Counted from the first letter of the stretch, positions 47,901 to 54,984 are shown. The stretch is 64,000 nt of DNA from Phocoena phocoena (GCF_963924675.1 NC_089225.1:80883951-80947950); one strand, 5' to 3'. The notes: a model not told the origin generated them from the letters alone. Numbers and translations are program-made.

Positions 47901-50900
47901 TTCCCTGGTGGTGCGGTGGTTAAGAACACACCTGCCAATGCAGGGGACACGGATTCGAGCCCTGGCCTGGGAAGATCCCACATGCCGTGGAGCAACTAAG
48001 CCCACAACTACTGAGCCTGCGCTCTAGAGCCCGAACCACAACTACTGAGCCCACGCGCCTAGAGCCCCTGCTCTGCAACAAGAGAAACCCGCACACCGAA
48101 ATGAAGAGTAGCCGCCTCTCGCTGCAACTAGAGAAAGCCCGTTCGCAGCAACGAAGACCCAACGCAGCCAAAAATAAATAAAGAAATAAATTTATATATA
48201 TAAAGAAACTCCACAAGCCTTTGGAGTTTTTCAAAAGAAAAAAACGTGAACACGAAGAACAGAGACAATCATTGAAGGCTACCACTTCATCAAATGTGTC
48301 TGCATTGAGAGCATCATTCCTAGTGGCTAACTGCATTGCTAAAGCTGAGAAGTCCTTTACTATTGGTGGAGAGTTGATCCTGCCTACTGCTAAGGATATG
48401 TGTCATGAACTTTCAGGAGTGGCTGCAGTTCAAAAGGTGGCATGTGTTCCTCTTTCGGCTAGCACCATAACTAGATGAATTGATGAAATAGCAGACGATA
48501 TTGAGGCACAGTGGTTAGGGAGGATTAATGAGTCACCGTGGTACTCAATCCAGGTTGACGAGTCTACCGATGTTGACAACGAGGCAACAATGCTTGTTTT
48601 TGTGCGATATATTTTTCAGGAGGATGTGCATGAGGATATATTATGTGCACTTTTGTTGCCAACCAACACCACAGCTGCAGAACTATTCAAGTCTTTGAAT
48701 GATTACATATCAGGAAAACTGAATTGGTCATTTTGTGTCAGTATATGCACAGATGGAGCGGCTGCCATGACTGGACGGCTTTCTGGTTTCACTACAGGTC
48801 AAAGAGGTCGCTTCTGAATGTGTGTCTACGCACTGTGTCATCCATGGCAAAATGCTGGCTAGCTGAAAAATGGTACCTGAACTTAACAATGTTTTGCAGG
48901 ACATGGTTAAAATTATCAACGACATTAAAGTACATGCCCTTAACTCACATCAGTTCGTGCCCCTCTGTGAGGAGATGGACCCAGAGCACACACGTCTTCT
49001 CTTATACACAGAAGTGAGATGGCTTCTAAAGGTAGATCACCGGCCAGAGTTTTTGAGTTATGAGAGCCGCTCCAGGGATTTCTTGTAGAAAAACAGTCAC
49101 CACTGGCAGCACATTTCAGTAACACAGAATGGGTCGCAAAACTTGCTTACTTGTGTGACATATTCAACCTGCTCACCGAACTCAGTCTGTCACTTCAGGG
49201 GAGAACAAAAACTGTGTTCAAGTTGGCAGATAAAGTGACTGCATTCAAAGCCAAACTGGAATTATGGGGGTGACGAGTGAACTTTGGGATTTTTGACATG
49301 TTTCAAACATTAGCAGAGATTTTGAAAGAGACTGAACTGTGGGGCCTTCTTTCTCCCAGCTGATGCATGATCACCTATCTTAGCTTTCAAAAGAGTTTGA
49401 GCATTACTTCCCAACCACAAAAGACTCCCGAACCGGGAAGGAATGGATCTGTAACCCATTTGTGAATAAGCTGGGTGAATCGACTTTGTCTGCGCTAGAA
49501 GAGGATCAGTTGCTTGAGATCGCAAATGATGGTGGCCTTATAAGTATGTTTGAGACAACTTCAGACCTCCATACATTCTGGATTAAAGTCAAGGTAGAAT
49601 ATCCTGAGATTGCCACAAAAGCACGGAAAAGCCTGCTTTCTTTTCCAACATCCTATCTTTGTGAAGCAGGGTTTTCTGCAGTGACAGCAACCAAAATGAG
49701 ATCATGGAGTAGACTGGACATAAACAACACACTTTCGGGCTTCCCTGGTGGCGCAGTGGTTGAGAGTCCGCCTGCCGATGCAGGGGACATGGGTTCGTGC
49801 CCTCATCTGGGAAGATCCCACATGCCGCAGGGCGGCTGGGCCTGTGAGCCATGGCCGCTGATCCTGTGCATCCGGAGCCTGTGCTCCGCGGCGGGAGAGG
49901 CCACAGCAGTGAGAGGCCCGCGTACTGCAAAAAAACCAAACCAAACCAAAAAAACACACTTTGGGTGTCACTGTCTCCCGTCACCCCCAGATGGGACCAT
50001 CTAGTTGCAGGAAAACAAGCTCAGGACTCCCACTGATTCTGCATTATGGTGAGTTGTAGAATTATTTCATTATGTATTACAATGTAATAATAACAGAAAT
50101 AAAGTGCACGATAAATGTAAAGCGCTTGAATCATCCCGAAACTTCACCCCACCCCACCCCCAGTCTGTGGAAAAAGTGTCTTCCACGAAACCGTTCCCTG
50201 GTGCCAAAAAGGTTGGGGACCGCTGCTGTAGGGCGTCTTGGCCAAGGGCCCTCCCTTGCTCAGTCAAAGGCTACACTGGGAAGTAGGTCATGAGAGGAGC
50301 TGGGGAGTCTGGGAATGGTCCCAGCTTAGATCCGGGGGCCTCCGGATCAGCTCACAGCAGGTGGAGGTGAGGGAACTCATGACCTGGGTCACCCTTTCTG
50401 CGGCCATTGGATCTAGGTTTAGATCTCCATGCTGCAAATGCACCCATTCCTATGAACTTGTGAGTTATTGTAAGAAAGAGCCCTTTGAACAATCCCCAAC
50501 TTTGTTTTGGCTAAAAGGAAAAGTATTTCCTCTCTTGGTTCTTTTAGACTAGAGGTGGGTTCAGTCTCTGCCCGTGGCCAGATGCGGTGGTGGCCTCAGG
50601 CAGGGGATGTGGTATAACAGGAGACAGACCATAACTGGGAACCTGGGACATGAAAGTCACACATTTCACGTTTTAGGCTGATTCTATCCCTCCTGCCCTG
50701 TTCTTAGGTCCTTTAAAGCCTCGAACTATGACACAAAAGCAGAAACAGACAAGTAATTAGACCATGTTTAGGATTGCTACCCAGTGTTTCTTGAGCTTTT
50801 CTTACTCCTGTGTTTTTTTTGTTAATTTTTGGCCGCGCTGGGTCTTCTTTGCTGCGCACATGATTTCTCTGGTTGCGGCGAGCAGGGGCCACTCTTTGTT

Positions 50901-53770
50901 GTGGCGCGCGGGCTTCTCATTGCGGTGGCTTCTCTTGTTGCGGAGCACGGGCTCTAGGCACATGGGCTTCAGTAGTTGTGGCTCGCAGGCCCTAGAGCGC
51001 GGGCTTAGTAGTTGTGGCGCACGGGCTTAGTTGCTCCGCGGCATGTGGGATCTTCCCGGACCAGGGCGCGAACCCGTGTCCCCTGCATTGGCAGGTAGAT
51101 TCTTAACCACTGCGCCACCAGGGAAGTCCCTGCTGTGTCGTTTTTCATGTTTGTTTGTTTTTTCCAGACATTCTTGAGGAAACCTTCACTGCCCTGGGCT
51201 ATGAAGTCAAGCGTTTCTTACATCTCACTGTGGAAGATATAATGCACATTCTTGGCCAAGTTGCGCACATGCCCCAACACCAAGACTACGACAGCTTCGT
51301 GTGTATCCTGGTGAGCCGAGGGGGCTCTCAGAGCGTGTTTGGCGTGGATCAGACTCACTCAGGGGTCCCTTTGGATCATATCAAAAGGATGTTCATGGCA
51401 GATGCATGCCCCTCTCTCTCAGGGAAGCCAAAGGTCTTTTTTATTCAGAACTATGTGACGTCAGAGGGCCAGCTAGAGGACAGCAGCTTCCTGGAGGTGG
51501 ATAGACCATCAGTGAAAAGTGCAGAATCCAAGGCCAGGCAGCCCGGGGCCTGCGTGATTCACCGAGAAGCTGACTTCTTCTGGAGCCTGTGCAAAGCGGA
51601 CGTGTCCCTGCTGGAGCGGTCCTCCCCTTCACCGTCACTGTACCTGAAGTGCCTCTCCCAGAAGCTGGGGAAAGAAAGGTGAGCCACCCAAGCTGTGGCG
51701 GATCCTGGCCCCAGTTGTTTATTTTCTGCTACCAGGATGGAAGTGCCACTGTGCCATATTTGATGCCCTTTTCTTTGGGGGAGGAATTTTTCATTCCTTG
51801 TTGGGGTTGCCTTAGGAGTATGATAATAGACTCTGCACAGTTTATGAATGCTTTGTAGTTCAGAAGGTCATGTAGTAGTCAGCTTGTGGTTTGGATATTT
51901 TCCTTCAAAATTAAGAAATGTTTTTTTTTCTTATTACAAAAGCAATACATACTCCTTACTGGACATAGATCATGAGATATAGATGCTGAAAGCAGAACAT
52001 AACAAGCAGTTATAATCCTACTTAGTAGAACTAATCTGTTAACCAAATCTTGGTGTGTTGCCTTCCAGATCTTTTTTGGATACTGATACAATCATATATA
52101 AAGATGTTTTTTAAGCCAAAATGAAATCATAATCTACTGTTACTTTATAACCTGCTTTTAGTTTGTGCAACAGTATATTTTTACATGTCAGGAATCGCAT
52201 TTTTATGGCATCATTTTATTTTATTTATTTGCTTTAAAATTTATTTAATTATTTATTTATTTTTGGCTGAGTTGGGTCTTCGTTGCCGCGTGCAGGCTTT
52301 TTCTCTAGTTGCAACGAGCGGGGGCTACTCATTGTGCAGGTTTCTCTTGTTGCGGAGTACCGGCTCTAGGCATGCGGGCTCAGTAGTTGTGGCGCACGGG
52401 CTTTGTTGCTCCACGGCATGTGGGATCTTCCCGGACCGGGGCTCGAACCCGTGTCCCCTGCGTTGGCAGGCAGATTCTTAACCACTGCGCCACCAGGGAA
52501 GTCCCTATAGTATCATTTTAATGTTTGCAGAGCAGTCCCTAATATGGCTATAGCATAATTTACTTGGCCAGTCTTTAGTTGTTGGGCAATGTTTTACTTT
52601 CACAAAAAAGAAAGTGTTCAACGTCTTCGTAGCTCAGTATTTGTGCTTATCCTTAATTGTTTTCTTGAAAGGAAAATTCCCAGAAGTGGAATTACTGTGT
52701 TGAATGACGAGCATTTTTAAAGCCTCTGATGCATCTCGTCAGATTGTCCTCTAGGACAGTTAGACCAGCTTTTTGTTTTTTAACCACGCCACGCAGCTTG
52801 CAGGACTTCAGTTCCCAGACCAAGGATTGAGCCCGGGCCCCTGGGAGTGAGAGCGCCGAGTCCTAACCACTGGACCCCAGGGAATTCCCATAGATCAGCT
52901 TTTATGAGAGAGTCTGCATCCCTGAATTCTCACTGATACCGTGTGCTCGTTTATTTCCCCAAGTCTTGAGGTTGATAGGTGAAAAATGGTACCTAGCTAT
53001 ACAGGTCTGCCAGTCTTTGTAACTTAGACATTTTTGATGTTTATTGGCAAGGATACTTTTCTAAGGGAAACGTTGGTGACCTGGTGTCCATCTGGGATGA
53101 GGGAAGCCTCACCGTACCTCAAATGTAAGATTAGCAGTCCCTTTTCTGTTGCCCCCCAATCACAATTTAGAATTTCTCTGAGTCACCTGTGAAAGGCATC
53201 TGTTGTAGCTTGGGGGACCTCAGGAATAAATCTCAGGGCCTGGGACCCCTAGCCTCCTCAGGGATGGCAGAGCAAAAAGGGAGGGCTAGAGCAGGGGCAA
53301 CTCAGCCTTCCAAGGTACATACACCACGGGCCAACGGTATTATTGGCCTTTTACATCCATCCTGCATTTGCATGGATGATCCAGATGGGTTATCATCTGG
53401 CTGGTGTGTACCCAGACTAAAACTCAGGTGCCCCTGTGGGTGGGGACTGTGGTCATTGGGTCAGAGTGCTGCAAACCTGTTTGGATCGCTTGCTAAGTAG
53501 CTTGTAGAATATTTAGAAAGGAGCAATTTTAAAGCACTTTCACATCTGTTAGCTGATTTCAACCTAACGCTAATCTGTCTCCTCGTTGATATTTGCGTGG
53601 GATTAATTTTTGCCTTTCTCATCCCCTCCAGAAAACACTCACTCCTGGAACTCCACATTGAACTCAACAGCAAGGTGTATGATTGGAACAGCAGAGTGTC
53701 TGCTAAGGAGAGGTACTGTGTCTGGCTGCAGCACACTCTGAGAAAGAAACTCATCCTCTCTTGCAAATGA
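23637..53770 (+). CDS. CFLAR: CFLAR, CASP8 and FADD-like apoptosis regulator (c-FLIP), whole coding span, nine exons
   Basis: c-FLIP is a cytosolic regulator that binds FADD and procaspase-8 in the death-inducing signalling complex and tunes caspase-8 activation. The nine exons (281, 106, 136, 86, 58, 50, 82, 511 and 139 nt) join in phase to 1449 nt, 482 residues plus stop. DED1 covers roughly residues 1-75 (starts [19 protein letters not shown]) and DED2 roughly 93-172 (ends with [12 protein letters not shown], carrying the RxDL motif). After a variable linker comes the caspase-like domain from about 243. Arg317 stands in SRGGSQ where caspase-8 has its catalytic His. Tyr362 stands in FFIQNYV where caspase-8 has its catalytic Cys, so the domain is a pseudo-protease as in all c-FLIP-L. 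The processing site is LEVD at 375-378, followed here by Arg. Two extra residues relative to human lie in exon 4 and at the exon 5/6 junction. No frameshift or premature stop is present. Confidence 0.98.
24780..25030 (+). repeat. MIR SINE, degenerate
   Basis: The order CTGTCAGTTACAAGCCACGT, TCAGTCGGGCCTTCGTTTTTC, CTTGTGAAGCTAAAAATAAT and TTTGTGAGGCTCGATTGTG follows the MIR consensus from the core to the 3' region. Confidence 0.6.
25442..25474. repeat. 11-bp direct repeat, three units
   Basis: ACTCCATGGA is repeated as AACTCCATGG three times in tandem. Intronic microduplication. Confidence 0.9.
26044..26149 (+). CDS. CFLAR: CFLAR coding exon 2 (start of DED2)
   Basis: Acceptor TGGTTTACAG, donor AAG/GTGAGT. 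It finishes codon 94 and encodes 95-129. [19 protein letters not shown] is nearly identical to human c-FLIP DED2. It ends at the AKDK codon boundary, as in the human gene. Confidence 0.97.
26150..27717 (+). other. CFLAR: CFLAR intron after coding exon 2
   Basis: 1568 nt, GT...AG. No recognised repeat or gene inside. Confidence 0.75.
27718..27853 (+). CDS. CFLAR: CFLAR coding exon 3 (rest of DED2)
   Basis: Acceptor GGTTCTCTTAG, donor CTG/GTAAGT. It encodes 130-174 plus one base. [18 protein letters not shown] and [13 protein letters not shown] are close to human, and the RIDL motif of DED2 is intact. Confidence 0.97.
27854..28708 (+). other. CFLAR: CFLAR intron after coding exon 3
   Basis: 855 nt, GT...AG. 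No named repeat. The minus-strand open frame at 28037-28333 has no recognisable relatives and overlaps no signal. Confidence 0.7.
28709..28794 (+). CDS. CFLAR: CFLAR coding exon 4 (DED-to-caspase linker)
   Basis: Acceptor CTGCTTGCAG, donor AAGG/GTGAGT. It completes codon 175 and encodes 176-203. The sequence is less conserved than the DEDs, with one residue more than human, but keeps the KDPS segment where caspase-8 can release a p22-type fragment. It is the last exon shared with short isoforms. Confidence 0.95.
28795..28830 (+). CDS. CFLAR: c-FLIP-R type alternative C-terminus by intron read-through
   Basis: If the exon 4 donor is not used, translation continues in frame for 11 residues ([11 protein letters not shown]) to a TGA at 28828-28830, giving a 214-residue protein with both DEDs. 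Human c-FLIP-R is 213 residues and is made the same way. The usual c-FLIP-S exon downstream is dead here, so this is the likely short isoform. That conclusion is inference from splice signals. Confidence 0.75.
   Translation: MSLEQVCGIPA
29326..29384 (+). pseudogene. CFLAR: Decayed c-FLIP-S terminal exon
   Basis: The stretch aligns with the human c-FLIP-S tail (MITPYAHCPDLKILGNCSM). The first frame starts MLIHYVH, and a +1 frame then continues [11 protein letters not shown] with a TGA at 29382-29384, so one base is missing near 29346-29348. The acceptor is TACAA instead of TACAG, so the AG is lost. A c-FLIP-S protein cannot be made by the human route. The human form of the same splice site is polymorphic, and the broken allele gives c-FLIP-R (established, Ueffing and colleagues). 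Confidence 0.75.
29531..29536 (+). terminator. CFLAR: Candidate poly(A) signal for the short isoform
   Basis: AATAAA about 700 nt after the read-through stop, followed by a GT-rich stretch (TGTATTTACCTCTCTGTGC). It is a plausible 3' end for a c-FLIP-R mRNA but is unproven. Confidence 0.4.
30623..30738 (+). repeat. tRNA-derived SINE, short older type
   Basis: GGAATTCCTTGGCGGTCCAG through GATCCCTGGTTGGGGAGC and AAGCCACGCTGTGCAGCC, then A-rich tail. Flanking duplication AAAGAAGTTGTG / AAAAAAGTTGTG. Confidence 0.85.
31220..31440 (-). repeat. MIR SINE, inverted
   Basis: GGCACTGTGCTGAGTGCTTT, TATTATTATCCTCATTTTGA and CATAGCTAGTAAGTGGCAG follow the reverse complement of MIR. Confidence 0.75.
31779..31836 (+). 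CDS. CFLAR: CFLAR coding exon 5 (linker)
   Basis: Acceptor TATATTTGAAG, donor CAGA/GTAAGA. It encodes 204-222 plus one base. It starts like human (NGRSKE) then diverges, as expected for a disordered linker. Confidence 0.85.
33140..33640 (-). repeat. Ancient L1M 3' region, inverted
   Basis: ATTGCATAGTATTCCATTGTA, TTTATTTAACCAGTTTCATG and TTAGGATAACTTCTAGAAGC are standard for the reverse complement of old L1 3' ends. Confidence 0.65.
33643..33856 (+). repeat. CHR-type SINE (short form)
   Basis: GGGCTTCCCTGGTGGCGCAG head and A-rich tail broken by G. Flanking duplication AAAAAGACTGTTTCA on both sides (33628-33642 and ending 33866). Confidence 0.95.
34742..34791 (+). CDS. CFLAR: CFLAR coding exon 6 (linker)
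   Basis: Acceptor TCATCCCCCAG, donor CAG/GTACAG. It completes codon 223 (Arg, absent in human) and encodes 224-239, [16 protein letters not shown], one substitution from human [16 protein letters not shown]. Confidence 0.95.
34792..35472 (+). other. CFLAR: CFLAR intron after coding exon 6
   Basis: 681 nt, GT...AG. The + strand open frame at 34719-35051 runs through exon 6 into the intron and is not a gene. A copy of an unassigned dispersed repeat is at 35311-35400. Confidence 0.75.
35473..35554 (+). CDS. CFLAR: CFLAR coding exon 7 (start of caspase-like domain)
   Basis: Acceptor TTTCCTTTCCAG, donor ACAG/GTAGGT. It encodes 240-266 plus one base. [14 protein letters not shown] is the first beta strand of the caspase-like fold and is nearly identical to human. 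Confidence 0.97.
35640..35930 (-). repeat. Ancient LTR-like interspersed repeat, inverted
   Basis: CTGCTGTAACAAACTGATGTC, GGTTAGAACTCATGTGCCCC and related blocks resemble old MaLR/MLT repeats in reverse orientation. Family uncertain. Confidence 0.4.
36436..36785 (-). repeat. CHR-type SINE (long form), inverted
   Basis: A/T-rich tail, GGCAGCGTTGGGTTTTCGTTG through CCACCAGGGAAATCC. Flanking duplication TTATCTCTTTCTT on both sides. Confidence 0.92.
36902..37108 (+). repeat. CHR-type SINE (short form)
   Basis: GGCTTCCCTGGTGGCACAG through GGCCCGCGTAACGC and A15. Duplication AGAATGTTACCGTGG / AGAATGTTACCATGG (36886-36900 and 37109-37123). It lies head-to-head with the inverted SINE 117 bp upstream. 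Confidence 0.95.
37660..37890 (+). repeat. MIR SINE
   Basis: TTGTTACCTGTGGCAGTTTTTC, CTCTGTAGCTCAGTTTTTCAT, CTGTAAAATGAGTTAATAAC and GCAGTGCCTGACACACACG follow the MIR consensus in the sense direction. Confidence 0.8.
38399..38467. repeat. TCTAGA-rich mini-tandem repeat
   Basis: TCTAGA occurs five times in about 69 bp, in units of 16-20 bp built on GTCTAGATGATT / CGTCTAGACAATT. Several units are also self-complementary. Confidence 0.85.
38931..39260 (-). repeat. CHR-type SINE (long form), inverted
   Basis: T-run, TGTGTTGGGTCTTCGTTGC through CCACCAGGGAAGTCCC. Duplication AGGGTGTACATTTT / AGGGTGTAAAATTT. Confidence 0.93.
39270..39480 (-). repeat. MIR SINE, inverted
   Basis: GTGTCAAGTGCTTTGCTGAT, GATAGGTACTATTATCCCCA and GAGCTGGAATTTGAACGC follow reverse MIR. 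Confidence 0.65.
39814..40465 (+). mobile_element. Chimeric SINE-L1 retrocopy with 3' extra sequence
   Basis: A 12-bp duplication CACCATGCTTGG (39802-39813 and 40466-40477) brackets three joined parts. These are the first 80 bp of a tRNA-derived SINE (GACTTCCCTAGTTGCCC to GGGGAACTAAG, ends about 39893), the sense 3' end of an artiodactyl L1 (39894 to about 40301, with AATAAA at 40285-40290), and about 150 bp of non-L1 sequence ending in an A-rich tail. The SINE does not resume after the L1, so the whole looks like one insertion with a template switch. Confidence 0.7.
42562..42765 (+). repeat. CHR-type SINE (short form)
   Basis: GGGCTTCTCTGGTGGCGCAG through GGCCCGCGTAATGC and A-tail. Duplication AAGAAATAATTTGTT / AAGAATTTGTT. 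Confidence 0.93.
43590..43760 (-). repeat. MIR-like SINE scrap, inverted
   Basis: CAGTTTGCAAAGCATCTTGA, CCATTTTGTATATGAATAAAC and CAAAGTCACACTGTCAC resemble a reverse MIR. Weak. Confidence 0.4.
43868..44120 (+). repeat. Dispersed repeat of unknown family
   Basis: GAAGTGCCAGCTGTGATGAC with TCAGGCTGTGTCCATTGAGT matches 35311-35400. GGTAAGGACTTCCTGCCCTA near 44065 matches 63383-63402. I do not recognise the family. Confidence 0.5.
44128..44172. repeat. Tandem duplication of about 20 bp
   Basis: TTTTTTTTCAGGACCAG occurs twice, separated by TTCG. Local microduplication. Confidence 0.85.
44880..44896. repeat. TA microsatellite
   Basis: Eight TA units in a row. Confidence 0.9.
45050..45530 (-). 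repeat. Ancient LTR-like interspersed repeat, inverted
   Basis: TTAGTAGCTTAAAACAACAG, CACAGTTTCTGTGGGTCTGG, CATGGCAACTGGCTTCCCCC and GGGAGGAGTGTCAAAGAATC are well-known blocks of an old mammalian repeat that I place with MLT/MaLR LTRs, though the name is uncertain. Confidence 0.55.
46476..46640 (-). repeat. MIR SINE, inverted
   Basis: TATTATCTCATTTAATCTTC followed by CACAGCATCCTCATGGGGTG and GGTATCTTCACTTCCACTT match reverse MIR. Confidence 0.65.
46828..47045. repeat. Long subterminal inverted repeat within the Charlie element
   Basis: GCATTAGATTCTCATAGGAGC (46892-46912) and GCTCCTTATGAGAATCTAATG (46960-46980) are near-perfect reverse complements. Outward, GAGCTCCGCCTC pairs with GAGGCGGAGCT and GCCACTCCCCA with TGGGGAGCGGC, giving arms close to 100 bp. 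Confidence 0.85.
47356..47646 (+). repeat. CHR-type SINE in the Charlie element
   Basis: GGCTTCCCTGGTGGCGCAG head, AAATAAATAAATTAATTAAT tail. Duplication AAAAGAGGAAG / AAAAAGAGGGAAAG. It splits the transposase N-terminal region. Confidence 0.93.
47661..49735 (+). pseudogene. Charlie3-like hAT transposase, broken
   Basis: In order: a BED-type zinc finger (CIICGNW then HYMETKH, so the C-x2-C and H-x4-H ligands are visible) at about 47765-47890; an RNase H-like catalytic region from about 48215 (VDESTDVDN near 48555 and [11 protein letters not shown] near 48750 carry the expected acidic residues); and the C-terminal hAT dimerisation segment ([15 protein letters not shown] near 49640-49680). A stop at 48476-48478, frameshifts near 48800-48830 and 49080, a stop near 49273 and a SINE at 47897-48214 disable it. 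It is related to the family that gave rise to domesticated ZBED/FAM200 genes. Confidence 0.88.
47897..48214 (+). repeat. CHR-type SINE in the Charlie transposase
   Basis: GGACTTCCCTGGTGGTGCGG head and AAATAAATAAAGAAATAAAT tail. Duplication AAGGCTTTGG / AAGCCTTTGG. It lies between the BED finger and the catalytic region. Confidence 0.9.
49739..49952 (+). repeat. CHR-type SINE in the Charlie element
   Basis: GGCTTCCCTGGTGGCGCAG head with ACCAAACCAAACC-type tail. Duplication AACACACTTTCGG / AACACACTTTGGG. It lies just after the transposase C-terminus. Confidence 0.93.
50829..51130 (-). repeat. CHR-type SINE (long form), inverted, next to exon 8
   Basis: TTTTTGGCCGCGCTGGGTCTTC through CCACCAGGGAAGTCCC. 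Diverged duplication (CTGTGTTTTTTT / CTGTGTCGTTTTT). It ends 37 bp before coding exon 8. Confidence 0.93.
51168..51678 (+). CDS. CFLAR: CFLAR coding exon 8 (core of caspase-like domain)
   Basis: Acceptor TTTTTTCCAG, donor AAAG/GTGAGC. It completes codon 267 and encodes 268-436 plus two bases. [20 protein letters not shown] has Arg317 for the catalytic His. [16 protein letters not shown] has Tyr362 for the catalytic Cys. LEVD (375-378) at 51491-51502 is the caspase-8 processing site, but the next residue is Arg379 (AGA at 51503-51505) where human has Gly. [11 protein letters not shown] starts the small-subunit-like part. Confidence 0.98.
51905..52720 (-). repeat. Ancient L1M 3' region, inverted, split by a SINE
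   Basis: TTACAAAAGCAATACATACTC, CTTTATAACCTGCTTTTAGTT and CTATAGCATAATTTACTTGGC follow the reverse of old L1 3' ends, and the sequence resumes after the SINE. Confidence 0.6.
52226..52505 (-). repeat. CHR-type SINE (long form, internal deletion), inverted
   Basis: TTATTTTTGGCTGAGTTGGG through CCACCAGGGAAGTCCC, with duplication ATCATTTTATTTTA / ATCATTTTAATGTT. Confidence 0.9.
52775..52890 (-). repeat. Older tRNA-derived SINE, inverted
   Basis: CACGCCACGCAGCTTGCAGG through CCACTGGACCCCAGGGAATTCCC. Duplication TAGACCAGCTTTT / TAGATCAGCTTTT. Confidence 0.85.
53632..53770 (+). CDS. CFLAR: CFLAR coding exon 9 (C-terminus and stop)
   Basis: Acceptor CATCCCCTCCAG. It completes codon 437 and encodes 438-482 plus TGA at 53768-53770. 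[20 protein letters not shown] and [14 protein letters not shown] match the human C-terminus, and the last two residues are CK where human has YT. Confidence 0.97.
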
Positions 53771-54269
53771 AAAGCCAAAGACCCTTCTTAGCTTTGCAGT
53801 CTCCATTGCTAGCCGGAAAGACAAACATTTATTTCTCACAGTTCTAGAGACTGGGAAGTCCAAGATCAAGGTGCTTATAGATCAGGTGTCTGGTGAGAAC
53901 CCGCCTCCAGGTTGGCAGATGACCCTCTTGTTGTATCTTCACATGGCAAAGAGAACAGAGAGAAAGCAGGCTGTCTTGTGTCTCTTCTTATAAGGGCACT
54001 GATCTTATTCATAGGGGCTGCCCTGTCATGAACTAATCACCTCCCAAAGGCCCCACCATCTAATGCTATCATATTGGGGCACAGGATTTCAACCTATAAA
54101 TCTGGGGGTGGACACAAACATTCAATTTAAAACAGTGGCTTTCTGATCTGAGGTTGCTTCTCTGTCTAGGACTCACATGGCATTCTACAGTAATCAGTAT
54201 ACCTTTCCTCCTTGGATTTGAAAGCATGACCTAAAAGAATATTATTGTTTAAAATATTATTTAAAGGGA
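53771..54269 (+). other. CFLAR 3' flank / 3'UTR beginning, mostly an inverted MaLR-type LTR
   Basis: Only about 55 nt of unique sequence follow the stop. From about 53826 to 54140 lies a reverse MaLR-type LTR (TTCTCACAGTTCTAGAGACTG, CACCTCCCAAAGGCCCCACC and GGTGGACACAAACATTCAATT). No AATAAA is seen in this stretch, so the c-FLIP-L poly(A) site must lie further on. Confidence 0.65.
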
Positions 54270-54378
54270 CTTCCCGGGTGGGCCAGTGGTTAAGACTCTG
54301 TGCTTCCACTGCAGGGGGAATGAGTTCAATCCCTGATTGGGGAACTAAGATCCCACATGCTGAGGCACGGCCAAAAAA
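54270..54378 (+). repeat. Older tRNA-derived SINE
   Basis: GGACTTCCCGGGTGGGCCAG through GATTGGGGAACTAAGATCCC and GGCACGGCC plus A-tail. Confidence 0.85.
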
Positions 54379-54984
54379 AATCACTTGACGTTAAAAGAAA
54401 ACTTATTTATATATTTTTAAGTTGGTTTTAAGTGGTATGTATCTGTGTGGGTATGTTTATATGTGTTTTCACGTGACCACTCAACAAAGGCTGAAAAGAT
54501 GAAAGGAACAGTTTTCAGACACTTCATACACTTATTTCTACTTTAAAAGTAATTTTCTATCCTTGTATTAATGAATGTGGGACTCCTGAGGGTGTCTTTG
54601 AATTTCACATTGCTGGGGGCACCAGCAGGAACAATGTATATGCTTGGACTCGTGAACCAGAACCCTGTGTCAAGTATTAGAGAGGGAAACTGTGAGGGAT
54701 CTTAATGACCTGGCAGCTTTTGCATCCTTCTCTGTCCCATCCTGACCGGGTGACAGGCATTTTCCGTATTCTGTTTCCTATCATGGATGGGAATTGCACC
54801 TTTTCTTTTACCTTGGGAATGGGATCACCACCCCTCTTGAAAAATGTCATTTATCTTCTTTGACTCACAAAAAACTGGAAACATAAAACAGAAGCATAGT
54901 ATTTATTTATATTACTTTTTAGTTTTATATATTTTTATATATTATTAAGATAACTTATATTTGCATTAAATATAAAAACAAGAG
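54379..54984. other. Unassigned 3' flank
   Basis: No gene or named repeat recognised. It could be CFLAR 3'UTR. Confidence 0.35.

Larger units (their letters stand above)
46734..50225 (+). mobile_element. Complete Charlie3-like hAT transposon (autonomous type, inactivated)
   Basis: Terminal inverted repeats CAGGGGTCCCCAACC and GGTTGGGGACCGCTG are bracketed by a perfect 8-bp duplication CTGTAGGG (46726-46733 and 50226-50233), the hAT signature. Both ends match the MER1-type non-autonomous derivatives of Charlie3. Minus three later SINEs it is about 2.7 kb, the size of a full autonomous copy. It encodes a broken BED-finger/hAT transposase on the same strand as CFLAR. Confidence 0.88.
35555..51167 (+). 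other. CFLAR: CFLAR intron 7 (between coding exons 7 and 8), 15.6 kb
   Basis: GT...AG. It holds most of the mobile DNA of the gene: an LTR-like scrap (35640-35930), an inverted SINE pair (36436-37108), MIRs, a TCTAGA mini-repeat, a SINE-L1 chimera, a Charlie3-like transposon and a SINE that ends 37 bp before the exon 8 acceptor. Stretches 40480-42560 and 42770-45050 show no gene and little I can name. Confidence 0.85.
51679..53631 (+). other. CFLAR: CFLAR intron after coding exon 8
   Basis: 1953 nt, GT...AG. Mostly L1M-like sequence plus two SINEs. The rest, 52900-53600, is unassigned. Confidence 0.8.
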
